Counted from the first letter of the stretch, positions 33,675 to 43,186 are shown. The stretch is 64,000 nucleotides of DNA from Paenibacillus pinihumi DSM 23905 = JCM 16419 (GCF_000422505.1 NZ_KE383864.1:602381-666380), one strand, 5' to 3'. The notes: a model not told the origin generated them from the letters alone. Translations and numbers: made by a program.

Positions 33675-36600
33675 ATGAAAGATGACCGTCAAAAACCAAC
33701 ATCCGGGCGCAGTGGCTGGCTGACCTTTGGTCTCGTCGTGTGGACCACGGTGAAATGGCTATTCATCTTCGGACTGACTGTCGGCTTATTCGCAGGCGGC
33801 GCAGTAACCGGATATGTTGCCTCGCTAGTCAAGGAAGACCCGGTTCGTCCACGGTCTGTTATTGAAGAAAAGATCAACGAAAATGTGATCACCGGCTTCG
33901 CTTACTTCAGTGACGGAACTCCGATCGGACAGCTAAGAACCGAGGAGGACCGCAGACTGGTCGAGCTGAAAGATATTCCAAAGCAAGTTATCGATGCCTT
34001 GCTTGCAGTCGAGGACAACAACTTTGAAAATCATAAAGGCGTTGATATCAACGGGCTTGGACGCGCCGTCAAGCAAAAGCTCATGAATGATGATACCCAG
34101 ACCGGGGGCAGCACGCTGACACAACAGCTGGCAAGACGCGTGTTTTTAAATCTGGATGTGACCGATGCGCGTAAGATCAAGGAGATCTTTCTCTCGCTGC
34201 GAATGGAGCGCTACTTAACCAAGCCGCAAATTCTGACCGCTTATTTAAATAAAATGCCGTTCGGCAACGGGTCCAACGGATATCAGGTATTCGGGATTAA
34301 GGCGGCCTCCAAAGGTATCTTTAACGTTACCGATCTCAATCAGCTGACGATTGCCCAGTCCGCCTATCTGGCCGGACTTCCGCAGCTTCCTTCCGTCTAT
34401 TCTGCCTTTAACGGTAAGGGCGAATTCAACGAGAAGGGTTTTAACCGTGCAGTCGAAAGACAGAAGCGTGTGCTGGCGCGCATGCTCGAGACCGGGCGGA
34501 TAACAAACGCGCAATATCAGGAAGCGCTGCAATTTGACTTGAAATCATCCCTGGCCAAACCGGCCAAAAAAGCTTACTCCACCTATCCGTATCTGATGCT
34601 GGAGACAGAGCGCAAGGCTGCCGAGGTGCTGCTGCTTCAGAACCGCAAGGATCTGACCAAAGCCGATCTTAGCAAGCCGGAAAATAGAAACCTTATTGAA
34701 GAAGCCCGGCAGCAGCTGCTCCATGGCGGATACCGGGTATACACAACAATTGACAGAAAAGCCTACAGTCTGATGAAGAACATTGCTGCAGACAAGGATA
34801 ACTTTACACCGGATTCAGCGGAGAAAGGTGTCGAGCAGATTGCAGCCATGATGATTAATCATAAGACAGGTGCGATTGTTTCAATGATTGAAGGCCGCGA
34901 TTTCTATCTGGAGCAAATGAACTATGCTACGCAGATGACGCGGCAGCCAGGATCGGCGATGAAGACGATTGCTGCCTATTTGCCTGCTCTTGATACGGGC
35001 AAGATTCAGCCGGGCGGCATTATCGATGATGCACCGATCGTGCTGAAAGATGGTGGCTCCAAGGGCTTCCATATTCCCAAAAATGCGAATAACCGGTATG
35101 ACGGCCTCGTGACGGCGCGGGATGCGCTGAACCGTTCGCTCAATCTGCCGGCGCTCAAGCTTTTCCTGGACGATGTAACGATTCCCAAGGCTTGGGATTT
35201 TACCAAGAAGCTCGGCATTACAACGATTCAGGAAAGCGACTACCATGCTTCTACAGGAGTTATCGGCGGTCTGGCGATCGGGGTATCGGTTGAGGAATTG
35301 ACCAATGCTTATGGAGCAATCCCGAACCACGGTATTTTCAATGATGCTTATATGATTGAGAAAATTACCGACTCGACCGGCAAAATTGTGTATGAGCATA
35401 AAGCGCAGCCGCAGCGCGTGTTCTCGGAGCAGACTGCATTCCTGATGACGGATATGCTCCGGACAGTTGTCAGCTCCCCTTCAGGTACAGGGCACAGGCT
35501 GACATCCTGGTTCAAAAATTACAAGTCTGTTCCGATTGCCGGTAAAACAGGCTCCACCCAAAACTATGCGGATGTATGGTTTATGGGCTTTACACCTGAT
35601 GTTACACTCGGTGTTTGGGCAGGTTATGAGAAACAGGTTCACGTGTTGACCAAAGGCGGACGCGAGCGGGCGCGCACCATCTGGGCCAAAATTATGAATG
35701 ATGTCACCGATGCGAAGCCCGAGTGGTTCACAAGCGACAAGTTTGAACAGCCGGAGGGTATTGTAAAAGCAACTGTATCAGGGTTGAGCGGCAAGAAGCC
35801 GACCCAGCTGACCAATTCCACCGGCAAGCTCGTGACCGACTGGTTCAATAAGGAATTCCTGCCGAAAGAAAGCGACGATGCCATCTTGTCCAAGGCGTTC
35901 ATCCGCTACAACGGCGTCAATTATATTCCTCAACCGGGCACACCGAAGGATTTTGTGGAAGAGAAGACCGTAGTTGTCCGCAAAAAGCCGCTCGATGAGC
36001 TGATGGAGGAAATCCAGGCTGCCCAGGCAAAAATGCCGCCAAACAGCCGCAAACCGCTGAGCTACTACTTGCCGCGCGACGCAAACAATGATGCGCCGTC
36101 AAAAGTAGACCCGCGGAAGGATGACGGCAAAGCACCATCCGCTCCATCTGGGGTTACAGCTTCAATAGCTGGCGGATCCGTCAACATCTCGTTCAAGAGC
36201 AGTCCGGAGTCTGATGTCGTCGGCTATCGCCTCTACCGTTCCAATGATAATCAGAACGCTTATCAGAACACAGGAAGCGTATTGCTGAGCGGCGAAGGTA
36301 CGACCTTTGTAAGCTCAATCGCTGGAGCAAGCAAATACACTTATTATGTTACAGCCGTTGATGTCAGCGGCAAAGAATCTGCACCAAGCACAATTGTATC
36401 GTCAAACGGACATATCCCGAATGGCGGCCTCCCAGAGGGTCCAGGCCAGCCGACGAATAATCCAGGCGATAACTCTCCGGTTGACGGACCGAATGACGGA
36501 CCTGGTACTGCAACACCGCCTCACAATAATACGGATTCAGGGCAGCAGCCTGACAATCAGGCTGCGAATAAGAAATCGCCTTCCGTTCCGAGCGGTCTCC

Positions 36601-36839
36601 AGGTTGAAGCGACTGATCTGGGCTTCCGTGTGACATGGAATGCCAACCCGTCTTCGGATCGTGTAACAAAATATAATGTGTACTATAGCGAGCACGGCAA
36701 AAGCAAATTCACAAAAATCGGCTCAACAGACCAAACCCGATTTGAATATGTCTCCCCTGCCAGCTCAGGTTCATTCCGGATTACAGCTGCCAATGATCAT
36801 GGTGAATCCGGCACCTCGGGTACAGTAAAGCTTAATTAG
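33675..36839 (+). CDS. Class A penicillin-binding protein with two fibronectin type III domains
   Basis: 1054-aa bifunctional peptidoglycan synthase. Short cytoplasmic tail, one membrane anchor (about 17-50), a GT51 glycosyltransferase domain (catalytic Glu113 in EDNNFENHKG; TGGSTLTQQLARR at 143-155), and a transpeptidase domain with Ser427 (PGSAMK), Ser488-Leu-Asn490 and KTGST from Lys624. The outer C-terminus has a fibronectin III domain (about 820-905), a Pro/Asn/Gly-rich linker, and a second one (about 970-1054). Bacillus PonA ends in one such domain. The ATG at 33675 follows GAGGAGG. It is a single gene, convergent with acsA. Confidence 0.95.
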   Translation: MKDDRQKPTSGRSGWLTFGLVVWTTVKWLFIFGLTVGLFAGGAVTGYVASLVKEDPVRPRSVIEEKINENVITGFAYFSDGTPIGQLRTEEDRRLVELKDIPKQVIDALLAVEDNNFENHKGVDINGLGRAVKQKLMNDDTQTGGSTLTQQLARRVFLNLDVTDARKIKEIFLSLRMERYLTKPQILTAYLNKMPFGNGSNGYQVFGIKAASKGIFNVTDLNQLTIAQSAYLAGLPQLPSVYSAFNGKGEFNEKGFNRAVERQKRVLARMLETGRITNAQYQEALQFDLKSSLAKPAKKAYSTYPYLMLETERKAAEVLLLQNRKDLTKADLSKPENRNLIEEARQQLLHGGYRVYTTIDRKAYSLMKNIAADKDNFTPDSAEKGVEQIAAMMINHKTGAIVSMIEGRDFYLEQMNYATQMTRQPGSAMKTIAAYLPALDTGKIQPGGIIDDAPIVLKDGGSKGFHIPKNANNRYDGLVTARDALNRSLNLPALKLFLDDVTIPKAWDFTKKLGITTIQESDYHASTGVIGGLAIGVSVEELTNAYGAIPNHGIFNDAYMIEKITDSTGKIVYEHKAQPQRVFSEQTAFLMTDMLRTVVSSPSGTGHRLTSWFKNYKSVPIAGKTGSTQNYADVWFMGFTPDVTLGVWAGYEKQVHVLTKGGRERARTIWAKIMNDVTDAKPEWFTSDKFEQPEGIVKATVSGLSGKKPTQLTNSTGKLVTDWFNKEFLPKESDDAILSKAFIRYNGVNYIPQPGTPKDFVEEKTVVVRKKPLDELMEEIQAAQAKMPPNSRKPLSYYLPRDANNDAPSKVDPRKDDGKAPSAPSGVTASIAGGSVNISFKSSPESDVVGYRLYRSNDNQNAYQNTGSVLLSGEGTTFVSSIAGASKYTYYVTAVDVSGKESAPSTIVSSNGHIPNGGLPEGPGQPTNNPGDNSPVDGPNDGPGTATPPHNNTDSGQQPDNQAANKKSPSVPSGLQVEATDLGFRVTWNANPSSDRVTKYNVYYSEHGKSKFTKIGSTDQTRFEYVSPASSGSFRITAANDHGESGTSGTVKLN

Positions 36840-36882
36840 CCGTCCGAGTGGACAGCAGAACTGAATATGTCATGAAAGACCC

Positions 36883-36921
36883 AAAAAAGCTCCCCGGAAT
36901 ATGAATTCCGGGGAGCTTTTT
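36883..36921. terminator. Bidirectional terminator between the PBP gene and acsA
   Basis: AAAAAAGCTCCCCGGAAT-ATG-AATTCCGGGGAGCTTTTT: almost perfect 17-bp stem with A and T runs on both sides. Confidence 0.95.
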
Positions 36922-36996
36922 GTTGGGCTTTTGTATACAACCCGATCGTTTAGAGGAAAAAATAATTGCAGATCAGCAAAGTCACTATGCTAAGTA

Positions 36997-38724
36997 TTAG
37001 TCCTCAATCGTGGACAAATCTCCTGTTGGCAGGTTCAGCTCCCATGCCTTCAAGACGCGGCGCATAATTTTACCGCTGCGGGTTTTAGGAAGCTTATCCT
37101 TGAATTCAATTTCCCGTGGAGCTGCATGAGCGGACAGGCCTTCCTTAACAAATTGATAGATCTCCTTCTTCAGCTCCTCTGATTCTGTGAAGCCTTCACG
37201 CAAGGAAATAAACGCTTTAATAATTTCGCCCCGCACCGGGTCCGGCTTGCCGATCACACCAGCCTCCGCTACCGCCGGATGCTCAACCAGCTTGCTCTCT
37301 ACCTCGAAAGGCCCAACCCGCTCTCCAGCTGTATTGATCACATCATCGATACGGCCCTGGAACCAGAAGTAGCCGTCTTCATCCTGGTAAGCGGAGTCGC
37401 CGGATACGTACCAGCCCGGAATCCGGAAGTATTCCTCGTACTTGGACGGGTTCTTCCAAATGGTCCGCATCATGGAAGGCCATGGCGTACGGATCGCCAG
37501 ATTGCCCATCCGGTAAGGAGGAAGCTTGTTGCCGCTGTCATCCAGTATTGCAGCCTCAACACCCGGCAGCGGCTTGCCCATGGAGCCTGGCTTAATTTCC
37601 ATGCAAGGATAATTGCAGATCAGTTGGCCGCCTGTCTCGGTCATCCACCATGTATCATGAATCCGCTGATTGTAGGCTTTCATTCCCCAGCGGACAACCT
37701 CGGGATTAAGCGGCTCACCCACACTCAGAACATGCCGCAGGCTGCTCAAATCATAGGCACTGGTTACATCGCTCCCGGCCCCCATGAGCATGCGGAAGGC
37801 TGTTGGCGCACTATACCATACTGTAACTCCATACTTCTGAATTGTGCTGTACCAGTCTTGCGGACTGAATCTGCCGCCGCGCACGACATTCGTCACTCCG
37901 TTAAGCCACGGCGCAAAAATGCCGTAGGAGGTACCCGTAACCCAGCCTGGGTCAGCCGTACACCAGTACACATCATTCTCCTTCAAATCCAGCACAACCT
38001 GCCCGGTATGGTAGTGCTGAATCATCGCATTATGGACGTGATAGACCCCCTTCGGCTTCCCGGTCGAACCAGAAGTATAGTGGATGAGCAGCCCGTCCTC
38101 ACGGTCCATCCACTCCGTCTGCGCCTCCTCCGAAGCGGCGGACATTGCATCATGATAGAAGGTAATGCCTTCACCGGCAAGCTCCGGCCCGTCCCCGACA
38201 ACAATAATATGCTTCAGCGCCGGCAGCTCCGAACGCGGAATACGGCCGATAAGAGATGGCGTTGTAATAATTGCAACGGCTTCACTGTCCAGAAGACGAT
38301 CCTTGACAGCGGTCTCCATGAACGCTTCAAATAAAGGTCCGACTACAGCGCCGGTCTTGAGGGCACCCAGCAAGCTAACGTACAGCTCCGGTGTGCGCGG
38401 CATAAAAATAAATACCCGGTCTCCCTTAACGATACCCAATTGGCGCAGCACGTTCGAGAAACGGTTGGAATGCCGGCTTAAATCAGCAAAAGTATACTGC
38501 TCATCGCGTGCCGCATCACTATAGTACAGGGCGATTTTATCTCCCCGCCCTTCCAGTACATGGCGGTCCACAGCTTCATGAGCCATGTTCACTTTGCCGG
38601 TCCCGCTCCAGGTGAATTGCTTCTCCACTTGTTCAAACTGAAAGCTTGAATAGGTTTCCTCGTAGCTTTTCATGTTGGGGTCCACTGCTGAAGCAGCCAA
38701 ACGTTCCTGATGAAGGTTTTCCAT
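36997..38724 (-). CDS. acsA: Acetyl-CoA synthetase AcsA
   Basis: 575-aa AMP-forming enzyme that activates acetate to acetyl-CoA. Core motifs: IHYTSGSTGKPKGV (P-loop), TWWMTETGG, YVSGDSAYQDEDGYFWFQGRIDDVI, and the C-terminal KTRSGKIMRR, whose Lys at about 552 is the residue that AcuA acetylates in Bacillus. The ATG at 38724 follows AGGAGAGG by 9 nt; the open frame up to 38949 covers the long inverted repeat and is not coding-like. It is divergent from acuA-acuC, which switch it off and on. Confidence 0.96.
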   Translation of the reverse strand: MENLHQERLAASAVDPNMKSYEETYSSFQFEQVEKQFTWSGTGKVNMAHEAVDRHVLEGRGDKIALYYSDAARDEQYTFADLSRHSNRFSNVLRQLGIVKGDRVFIFMPRTPELYVSLLGALKTGAVVGPLFEAFMETAVKDRLLDSEAVAIITTPSLIGRIPRSELPALKHIIVVGDGPELAGEGITFYHDAMSAASEEAQTEWMDREDGLLIHYTSGSTGKPKGVYHVHNAMIQHYHTGQVVLDLKENDVYWCTADPGWVTGTSYGIFAPWLNGVTNVVRGGRFSPQDWYSTIQKYGVTVWYSAPTAFRMLMGAGSDVTSAYDLSSLRHVLSVGEPLNPEVVRWGMKAYNQRIHDTWWMTETGGQLICNYPCMEIKPGSMGKPLPGVEAAILDDSGNKLPPYRMGNLAIRTPWPSMMRTIWKNPSKYEEYFRIPGWYVSGDSAYQDEDGYFWFQGRIDDVINTAGERVGPFEVESKLVEHPAVAEAGVIGKPDPVRGEIIKAFISLREGFTESEELKKEIYQFVKEGLSAHAAPREIEFKDKLPKTRSGKIMRRVLKAWELNLPTGDLSTIED

Positions 38725-38818
38725 GAATACCATCCTCTCCTGATTCCCTCTGTTTTTGTCAAAATATAAGACTTTAAACGCTATATAAGTTGACAGAATG
38801 GATGCCGAGTAAGGCCGA

Positions 38819-38937
38819 AGTGTGAAAGGTTCTTTCCGATCGCTGTTGTTCCCGGATTTCTGGAATGAAACGATAGAATAGAGGGGAAATCCGGGAACAA
38901 GGGCGAGCGCTTCGCTTATACGGAATCCTTTCACACT
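38819..38937. repeat. 119-bp long nested inverted repeat
   Basis: Outer arms AGTGTGAAAGG (38819-38829) and CCTTTCACACT (38927-38937) and inner arms TTGTTCCCGGATTTC (38846-38860) and GAAATCCGGGAACAA (38886-38900) are each perfect reverse complements; TTCCG/CGGAA pairs between them. The loop is 25 nt. It lies in the 674-bp acsA-acuA gap, about 95 bp upstream of acsA. It could be a regulatory hairpin, a small RNA or a copy of a dispersed repeat. Confidence 0.8.
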
Positions 38938-39106
38938 CTGGCTTTTCAACTTCTGTTTCTTTAGATCAACTTATACAATAACCAGGCTTATATTTTGTTG
39001 TGTTAACCAGCCAGTCCGGCCCAGCAACATAAGGGTGCTATCAGGCTTGAATACTGTCAGCATCGCTATGCGGGTAAACAGACCTTTATGCTTGAGATTA
39101 AAGGTT

Positions 39107-39120
39107 GGAATGCGCTTTCA
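39107..39120 (-). promoter_or_regulatory. cre-like site 1 (CcpA)
   Basis: On the minus strand TGAAAGCGCATTCC; matches the catabolite-responsive consensus TGWAANCGNTNWCA at all but two fixed positions. Its place in the acsA-acuA gap, with ccpA only 3 kb away, supports it. Confidence 0.5.
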
Positions 39121-39227
39121 AAATCAATGAGCACAAAAGACCGCACCCTGGGGTCCGGCAGACTGATCCACGGTGAACCAAAGAAGCCAACTATACGCGG
39201 AAATGAGCGAATCGTGCTGCCAACTAA

Positions 39228-39256
39228 TTGGTATACATTGACTTTTTGATTATATC
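39228..39256 (+). promoter_or_regulatory. Candidate promoter of acuA-acuC
   Basis: TTGGTA, 17 nt, TATATC, giving a leader of about 135 nt. Moderate match. cre-like site 2 lies downstream of it, a roadblock position. Confidence 0.45.
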
Positions 39257-39352
39257 ACAGCCTTTTCACGGCGGCTAGCATCATCCGTCTCAACAATAAA
39301 TGAAAAACTTCCCATTTACTTCCTCTTCTTCACTTTACGCCGGACCTCATTT

Positions 39353-39366
39353 TTGATACGCTTTCA
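39353..39366 (-). promoter_or_regulatory. cre-like site 2 (CcpA)
   Basis: On the minus strand TGAAAGCGTATCAA: the left half TGAAAGCG is perfect, the right half is degenerate. It lies 33 bp before the acuA start, consistent with CcpA repression as known for acuABC in Bacillus. Confidence 0.45.
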
Positions 39367-39398
39367 ATAGCGGCTATCAGCAGGAGAGGAGCATTACG

Positions 39399-40031
39399 GT
39401 GGAGCATTTAAAAATCGTACATGAGGTAAGAATCCCCTTCCCGCAGGGCAGCCTCATTGTGGAGGGGCCTGTCCCGCCGGATCAGCTCAGCCACTATGAG
39501 ATGCACGCTGACCTGGATGCATTCAGGAGGCCAAAGGAGCAGCATGCAGCACTTGTCGAAATTGCCGGACTGGAAGAAGGCCGGATCATTATTACGCGAG
39601 ACAAGCAGACGATTGTCGGCTATGTGACGTTTCATTACCCGGATGAGATGGAGCGCTGGTCCGAGGGAGGAATGAAGGATCTGGTGGAGCTTGGCGCCAT
39701 CGAGGTAGCCAATGACTACCGGGCCTATGGCATCGGCAAACAGATGATTCAGACGGCATTTGCCGGCGGGCAGCTGGAGAACATGATTGTGTTCGCAACC
39801 GAGTATTACTGGCACTGGGATTTGGACGGGAGCGGCCTGAATGTATGGGAATACCGCTCCATGATGGAGAAACTGATGAAATCGGTCGACATGGTCTGGT
39901 TTGCGACGGATGACCCGGAAATTTGCTCACATCCTGCCAATTGTCTGATGGTAAGGGTGGGCTCTAAAGTTCCGCTGGCGTCAATTGAGCAATTTGACCG
40001 CGTCCGTTTCAAGCAGCGTTTTATGTATTAA
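39399..40031 (+). CDS. acuA: Acetyltransferase AcuA
   Basis: 210-aa GNAT-family protein acetyltransferase. In Bacillus AcuA acetylates and inactivates acetyl-CoA synthetase AcsA. The GNAT core is visible: GYVTFHYP, GAIEVANDYRAYGIGKQMIQTAF (acetyl-CoA binding loop, split here by the RAYGIGK turn), followed by WHWDLDGSGLNVWEYR. The start is GTG at 39399 with GGAGAGGAG 7 nt upstream. It is 42 bp upstream of acuC and divergent from its target acsA. The Bacillus acuB gene, which sits between acuA and acuC there, is missing. Confidence 0.95.
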   Translation: MEHLKIVHEVRIPFPQGSLIVEGPVPPDQLSHYEMHADLDAFRRPKEQHAALVEIAGLEEGRIIITRDKQTIVGYVTFHYPDEMERWSEGGMKDLVELGAIEVANDYRAYGIGKQMIQTAFAGGQLENMIVFATEYYWHWDLDGSGLNVWEYRSMMEKLMKSVDMVWFATDDPEICSHPANCLMVRVGSKVPLASIEQFDRVRFKQRFMY

Positions 40032-40073
40032 GGACGCTATCGGGTTAACTGATCAAGGGGGGTTATCTTCAAC

Positions 40074-41246
40074 ATGCCTGCTAATGCAGTTCTTGTCCAT
40101 CATCCGGAAGCACTGCAATATCATTTTTATGAGGAGCATCCATTTAATCCGCTGCGGCTGACACTAGCACTGGATTTGCTTGAAAAGTGCGGGGCACTTG
40201 ACGAACAGCAAATTGTCAGGCCAGCTCTCGCCGCGGGGATGGAGGAGCTGCTCAGAGTGCACAGGAAGGATTACGTAGACGTGATTTCCAACCTGAGCGC
40301 AAACCCTCCTGCCGAGCATTGGATTGCCCAGGCCGGACAATACGGGCTTGATTTTGAAGACACACCCTACTTCCCCGGCATGCATCAGGTGTCCTCACTC
40401 ATCGCCGGCGGCTCGCTCTATGCAGCAGAAGCCGTCATGTCCGGCCAGGCACTTCATGCATTCCACATGGCCGGCGGGCTGCATCATGCTTTTCCCGAGC
40501 GAGGGGCCGGCTTCTGCATCTACAATGATACAGCGGTGGCAATCGCCCATCTGAAGGAAAAGTATAAGGCGCGCGTGCTTTACATTGATACGGATGTGCA
40601 CCACGGTGACGGTGTGCAATGGATCTTTTATAATGACCCGGAGGTATGCACCTACTCCATTCATGAGACCGGCAAGTTTCTCTTCCCCGGTACAGGCTTT
40701 GTCTATGAGAAAGGCGACGGCGACGGCTTCGGCACATGCTTTAATGTACCGATGGAGCCCTATACAGAGGATGAATCCTGGATGGAATCATTCACGCATA
40801 CGATTGAGAAAGTAACCGCTGCCTTCAAGCCGGATATTATTATCAGCCAGCATGGCTGTGATGCGCATGCCTTCGATCCCTTATCTCATATTCATTGCAG
40901 CATGAGCATCTACCGTGATATGCCTGCGCTTATCCATCGGCTGGCGCACCAATATACAAACGGACGCTGGATGGCTGTCGGCGGCGGCGGTTACGACATC
41001 TGGCGGGTCGTTCCAAGAGCGTGGGCGCTTGTCTGGCTAGAGATGTCCGGCCACCCGCTTGCGGCTTCTATCGGGCCTCATAGCAGGCTCCCCGAAGATT
41101 GGGTCCGGCACTGGTCCGCCCATTATGAGGAAGGACTGCCCGAGACGTGGCTGGACGATACGAGCCCGTGGCCTCCAATGCCAAGACGCGCAGAAATTAC
41201 GCAAAAAAACAAGGAAATTGCCCAAATTGCCATTCAGGACTTATAA
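40074..41246 (+). CDS. acuC: Protein deacetylase AcuC (histone deacetylase family)
   Basis: 390-aa zinc-dependent deacetylase. In Bacillus AcuC removes the acetyl group that AcuA puts on AcsA and so reactivates it. Visible: MAGGLHHAFPERGAGFC with the catalytic histidines, YIDTDVHHGDGVQW with the zinc ligands Asp and His, PGTGF, ISQHGCDAH, and the GGGGYD loop near 305. A stretch AAGGGGGG lies about 11 nt before the ATG. It is the last gene of the acuA-acuC unit; the terminator at 41308-41358 is shared with mtnN. Confidence 0.95.
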   Translation: MPANAVLVHHPEALQYHFYEEHPFNPLRLTLALDLLEKCGALDEQQIVRPALAAGMEELLRVHRKDYVDVISNLSANPPAEHWIAQAGQYGLDFEDTPYFPGMHQVSSLIAGGSLYAAEAVMSGQALHAFHMAGGLHHAFPERGAGFCIYNDTAVAIAHLKEKYKARVLYIDTDVHHGDGVQWIFYNDPEVCTYSIHETGKFLFPGTGFVYEKGDGDGFGTCFNVPMEPYTEDESWMESFTHTIEKVTAAFKPDIIISQHGCDAHAFDPLSHIHCSMSIYRDMPALIHRLAHQYTNGRWMAVGGGGYDIWRVVPRAWALVWLEMSGHPLAASIGPHSRLPEDWVRHWSAHYEEGLPETWLDDTSPWPPMPRRAEITQKNKEIAQIAIQDL

Positions 41247-41307
41247 TCATGGATCTATTCAGCAGTATATGATGTGCCATCGTTCAACTTATGGGACTTC
41301 TTCAATG

Positions 41308-41358
41308 AAAAAAGCCGTTCGGCATCTCCTGATGAACAGGAATATCCGAACGGCTTTT
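41308..41358. terminator. Bidirectional terminator between acuC and mtnN
   Basis: AAAAAAGCCGTTCGG and CCGAACGGCTTTT arms around a 20-nt loop that can pair further (CTCCTG/CAGGAA region). Confidence 0.9.
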
Positions 41359-41372
41359 GCCCTAGATCTCGG

Positions 41373-42080
41373 CTATGCTTCTTTCAAACATGCAACCATA
41401 GCTTCGATGATCTGATAGGAATGATTGGAGGCCTTGACCGTGAATTCGGCAAAGTTCACATGGGCAGAACCATCGGCCTTGTCGGACATAGAACGAATGA
41501 CGACATATGGAATGGCATTCATCGCGCAAACCTGAGCCAGCGCTGCCCCTTCCATCTCCGTTGAGATTCCGCCGAGCTGCTCATGCAGTTCCTTCACCAA
41601 TTCCCGGCTCGCTACGAACTGGTCACCTGATAAAATTTTGCCGGTAAACGAGCGGCCGTTAAACAGGCGATTGCTCACCTGCTCAGCCAGCGCTACAAGC
41701 TTCGCATCGGCTGCAAAATCAGACACTTCCTGATAAGGAATGACCCCGCGTGCAAAACCAAGAGGCGTCACATCCATATCATGTTGCATACAGCTTGAGG
41801 AAATGACGATATCACCAATTTCCAGACGAGGGTCAAGCGCGCCCGCAACGCCAGTAAACAGCACACACTCCGCTCCGAGATCAATGAGCACCTGTGTGCA
41901 TACCGCCGCATTTACCTTGCCCACACCAGACTTCGCGAAGATAATCGTCTGATCCTGGAAATTACCCTTATAGAAGGTCATTCCGGCTTTCCCAATGGTA
42001 TGTATAATTTCCGTATGCTTCAGCAACAGTTCAATCTCTTCATTCATGGCTCCAATAATACCAACAATTTGATAGGCCAA
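41373..42080 (-). CDS. mtnN: 5'-methylthioadenosine/S-adenosylhomocysteine nucleosidase
   Basis: 235-aa enzyme that cleaves adenine from MTA and SAH, recycling methionine and clearing SAH. Visible: GIIGAMNEEI at the N-terminus, VLFTGVAGALDP, the substrate loop around GDQF, STEMEGAALAQV (catalytic Glu region) and RSMSDKADG with the catalytic Asp. The start is TTG with AAAGGAG 9-11 nt upstream. It lies just downstream of ccpA on the same strand, separated by a terminator. Confidence 0.94.
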   Translation of the reverse strand: MAYQIVGIIGAMNEEIELLLKHTEIIHTIGKAGMTFYKGNFQDQTIIFAKSGVGKVNAAVCTQVLIDLGAECVLFTGVAGALDPRLEIGDIVISSSCMQHDMDVTPLGFARGVIPYQEVSDFAADAKLVALAEQVSNRLFNGRSFTGKILSGDQFVASRELVKELHEQLGGISTEMEGAALAQVCAMNAIPYVVIRSMSDKADGSAHVNFAEFTVKASNHSYQIIEAMVACLKEA

Positions 42081-42115
42081 TCGAGTTCAGCTCCTTTTAC
42101 TATTCAGGTAAGCAT

Positions 42116-42148
42116 AAAACAGCTTCGCCGTACATACCGGCGAAGCTG
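42116..42148 (-). terminator. Terminator after ccpA
   Basis: On the minus strand CAGCTTCGCCG-GTATGTA-CGGCGAAGCTG followed by TTTTA. About 35 bp past the ccpA stop codon. Confidence 0.88.
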
Positions 42149-42181
42149 GCTTTCGCAAATCATGTTCATGCCATCAGAGGC

Positions 42182-43186
42182 TTACACCTGCTTGACGGAT
42201 TGTCTCGAAATTAATTCATGAGGCAGAACAACCTTCGCGTGCTCTACGCTCTCTTTCTTCATAAGCTTCGTCAACAGACGCATCGATACCGCACCGATAT
42301 CATACATCGGCTGTGCCACGCTGGTCAGCTGAGGTCTGACCATGGAAGCTGCACGACTATTGTCCACACTGATAACGGAGATATCCTCCGGCACCTTGAG
42401 CCCGAAGTCCTGAATAGCATGAATGGCGCCAATCGCCATCTCATCCGTTGCAGAGAATACCGCAGTCGGCTTGTCCCCCAGCTCAAGGAAGTACTTCATC
42501 GCTTCGATACCGGATTCATAACGGTAGTTGCCCACACGAACCAGAGATTCGTCATAAGGCAGCCCCGCTGTTTCAAGCGCTCTTCTGTAGCCTTGGAAAC
42601 GTGCAAAACCGTTCGCAGGATCCTGCAGCGTGCCGCTAATCATTGCAATAGACTTATGGCCCTTCTCAATCAGTGAGCTGACCGCATCAAATGCTGCCGC
42701 TTCGTGATCAATATCCACCGAAGGAATTGCTCCCTGCTCGTCTGTTGTGGCACATAGTACGATTGGAACATTGGCCGTCTTAAAGGCCTGCACATGCTCG
42801 TCTGTCACTGCGCCGCCCATAAAGAGCAGACCATCAACCTGCTTCTCAAGCAGTGTATTAATGACGCGAATCTCCTTTTCTTTGCGCTTATCGGCGTTAC
42901 ATAGAATGATATTATAGTGGTACATATTCGCAATATCCTCTATGCCGCGCGCAACTTCCGCAAAGATAGAGTTCGAAATATCAGGAATAACCACACCCAC
43001 CGTTGTCGTCTTCTTGCTGGCCAAGCCTCTGGCTACAGCATTAGGACGGTATCCCAGACGCTCAATCGCCTCGAATACTTTTTTGCGGGTTTGCGGTTTT
43101 ACATTTGGATTATTGTTCACTACCCGGGAAACGGTTGCCATGGATACGCCTGCTTCCCTTGCTACATCATAAATAGTTACCGTCAC
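42182..43186 (-). CDS. ccpA: Catabolite control protein A
   Basis: 334-aa LacI/GalR-family master regulator of carbon catabolite control; it binds cre sites when helped by Ser46-phosphorylated HPr or Crh. N-terminal HTH ([20 protein letters not shown]) and hinge ([15 protein letters not shown]) are followed by the periplasmic-binding-like core, with GYRRALE and [15 protein letters not shown] typical of CcpA. The GTG at 43186 gives the same length as Bacillus CcpA and has GGAGAG 7 nt upstream; the longer frame to 43342 is upstream leader. Its likely targets acsA and acuA are 3 kb away. Confidence 0.95.
   Translation of the reverse strand: MTVTIYDVAREAGVSMATVSRVVNNNPNVKPQTRKKVFEAIERLGYRPNAVARGLASKKTTTVGVVIPDISNSIFAEVARGIEDIANMYHYNIILCNADKRKEKEIRVINTLLEKQVDGLLFMGGAVTDEHVQAFKTANVPIVLCATTDEQGAIPSVDIDHEAAAFDAVSSLIEKGHKSIAMISGTLQDPANGFARFQGYRRALETAGLPYDESLVRVGNYRYESGIEAMKYFLELGDKPTAVFSATDEMAIGAIHAIQDFGLKVPEDISVISVDNSRAASMVRPQLTSVAQPMYDIGAVSMRLLTKLMKKESVEHAKVVLPHELISRQSVKQV

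Noticed and set aside
38725-38949. N-terminal extension of AcsA
   Set aside because: It covers the long inverted repeat and adds 75 residues not present in the family; the ATG at 38724 has a good ribosome site.
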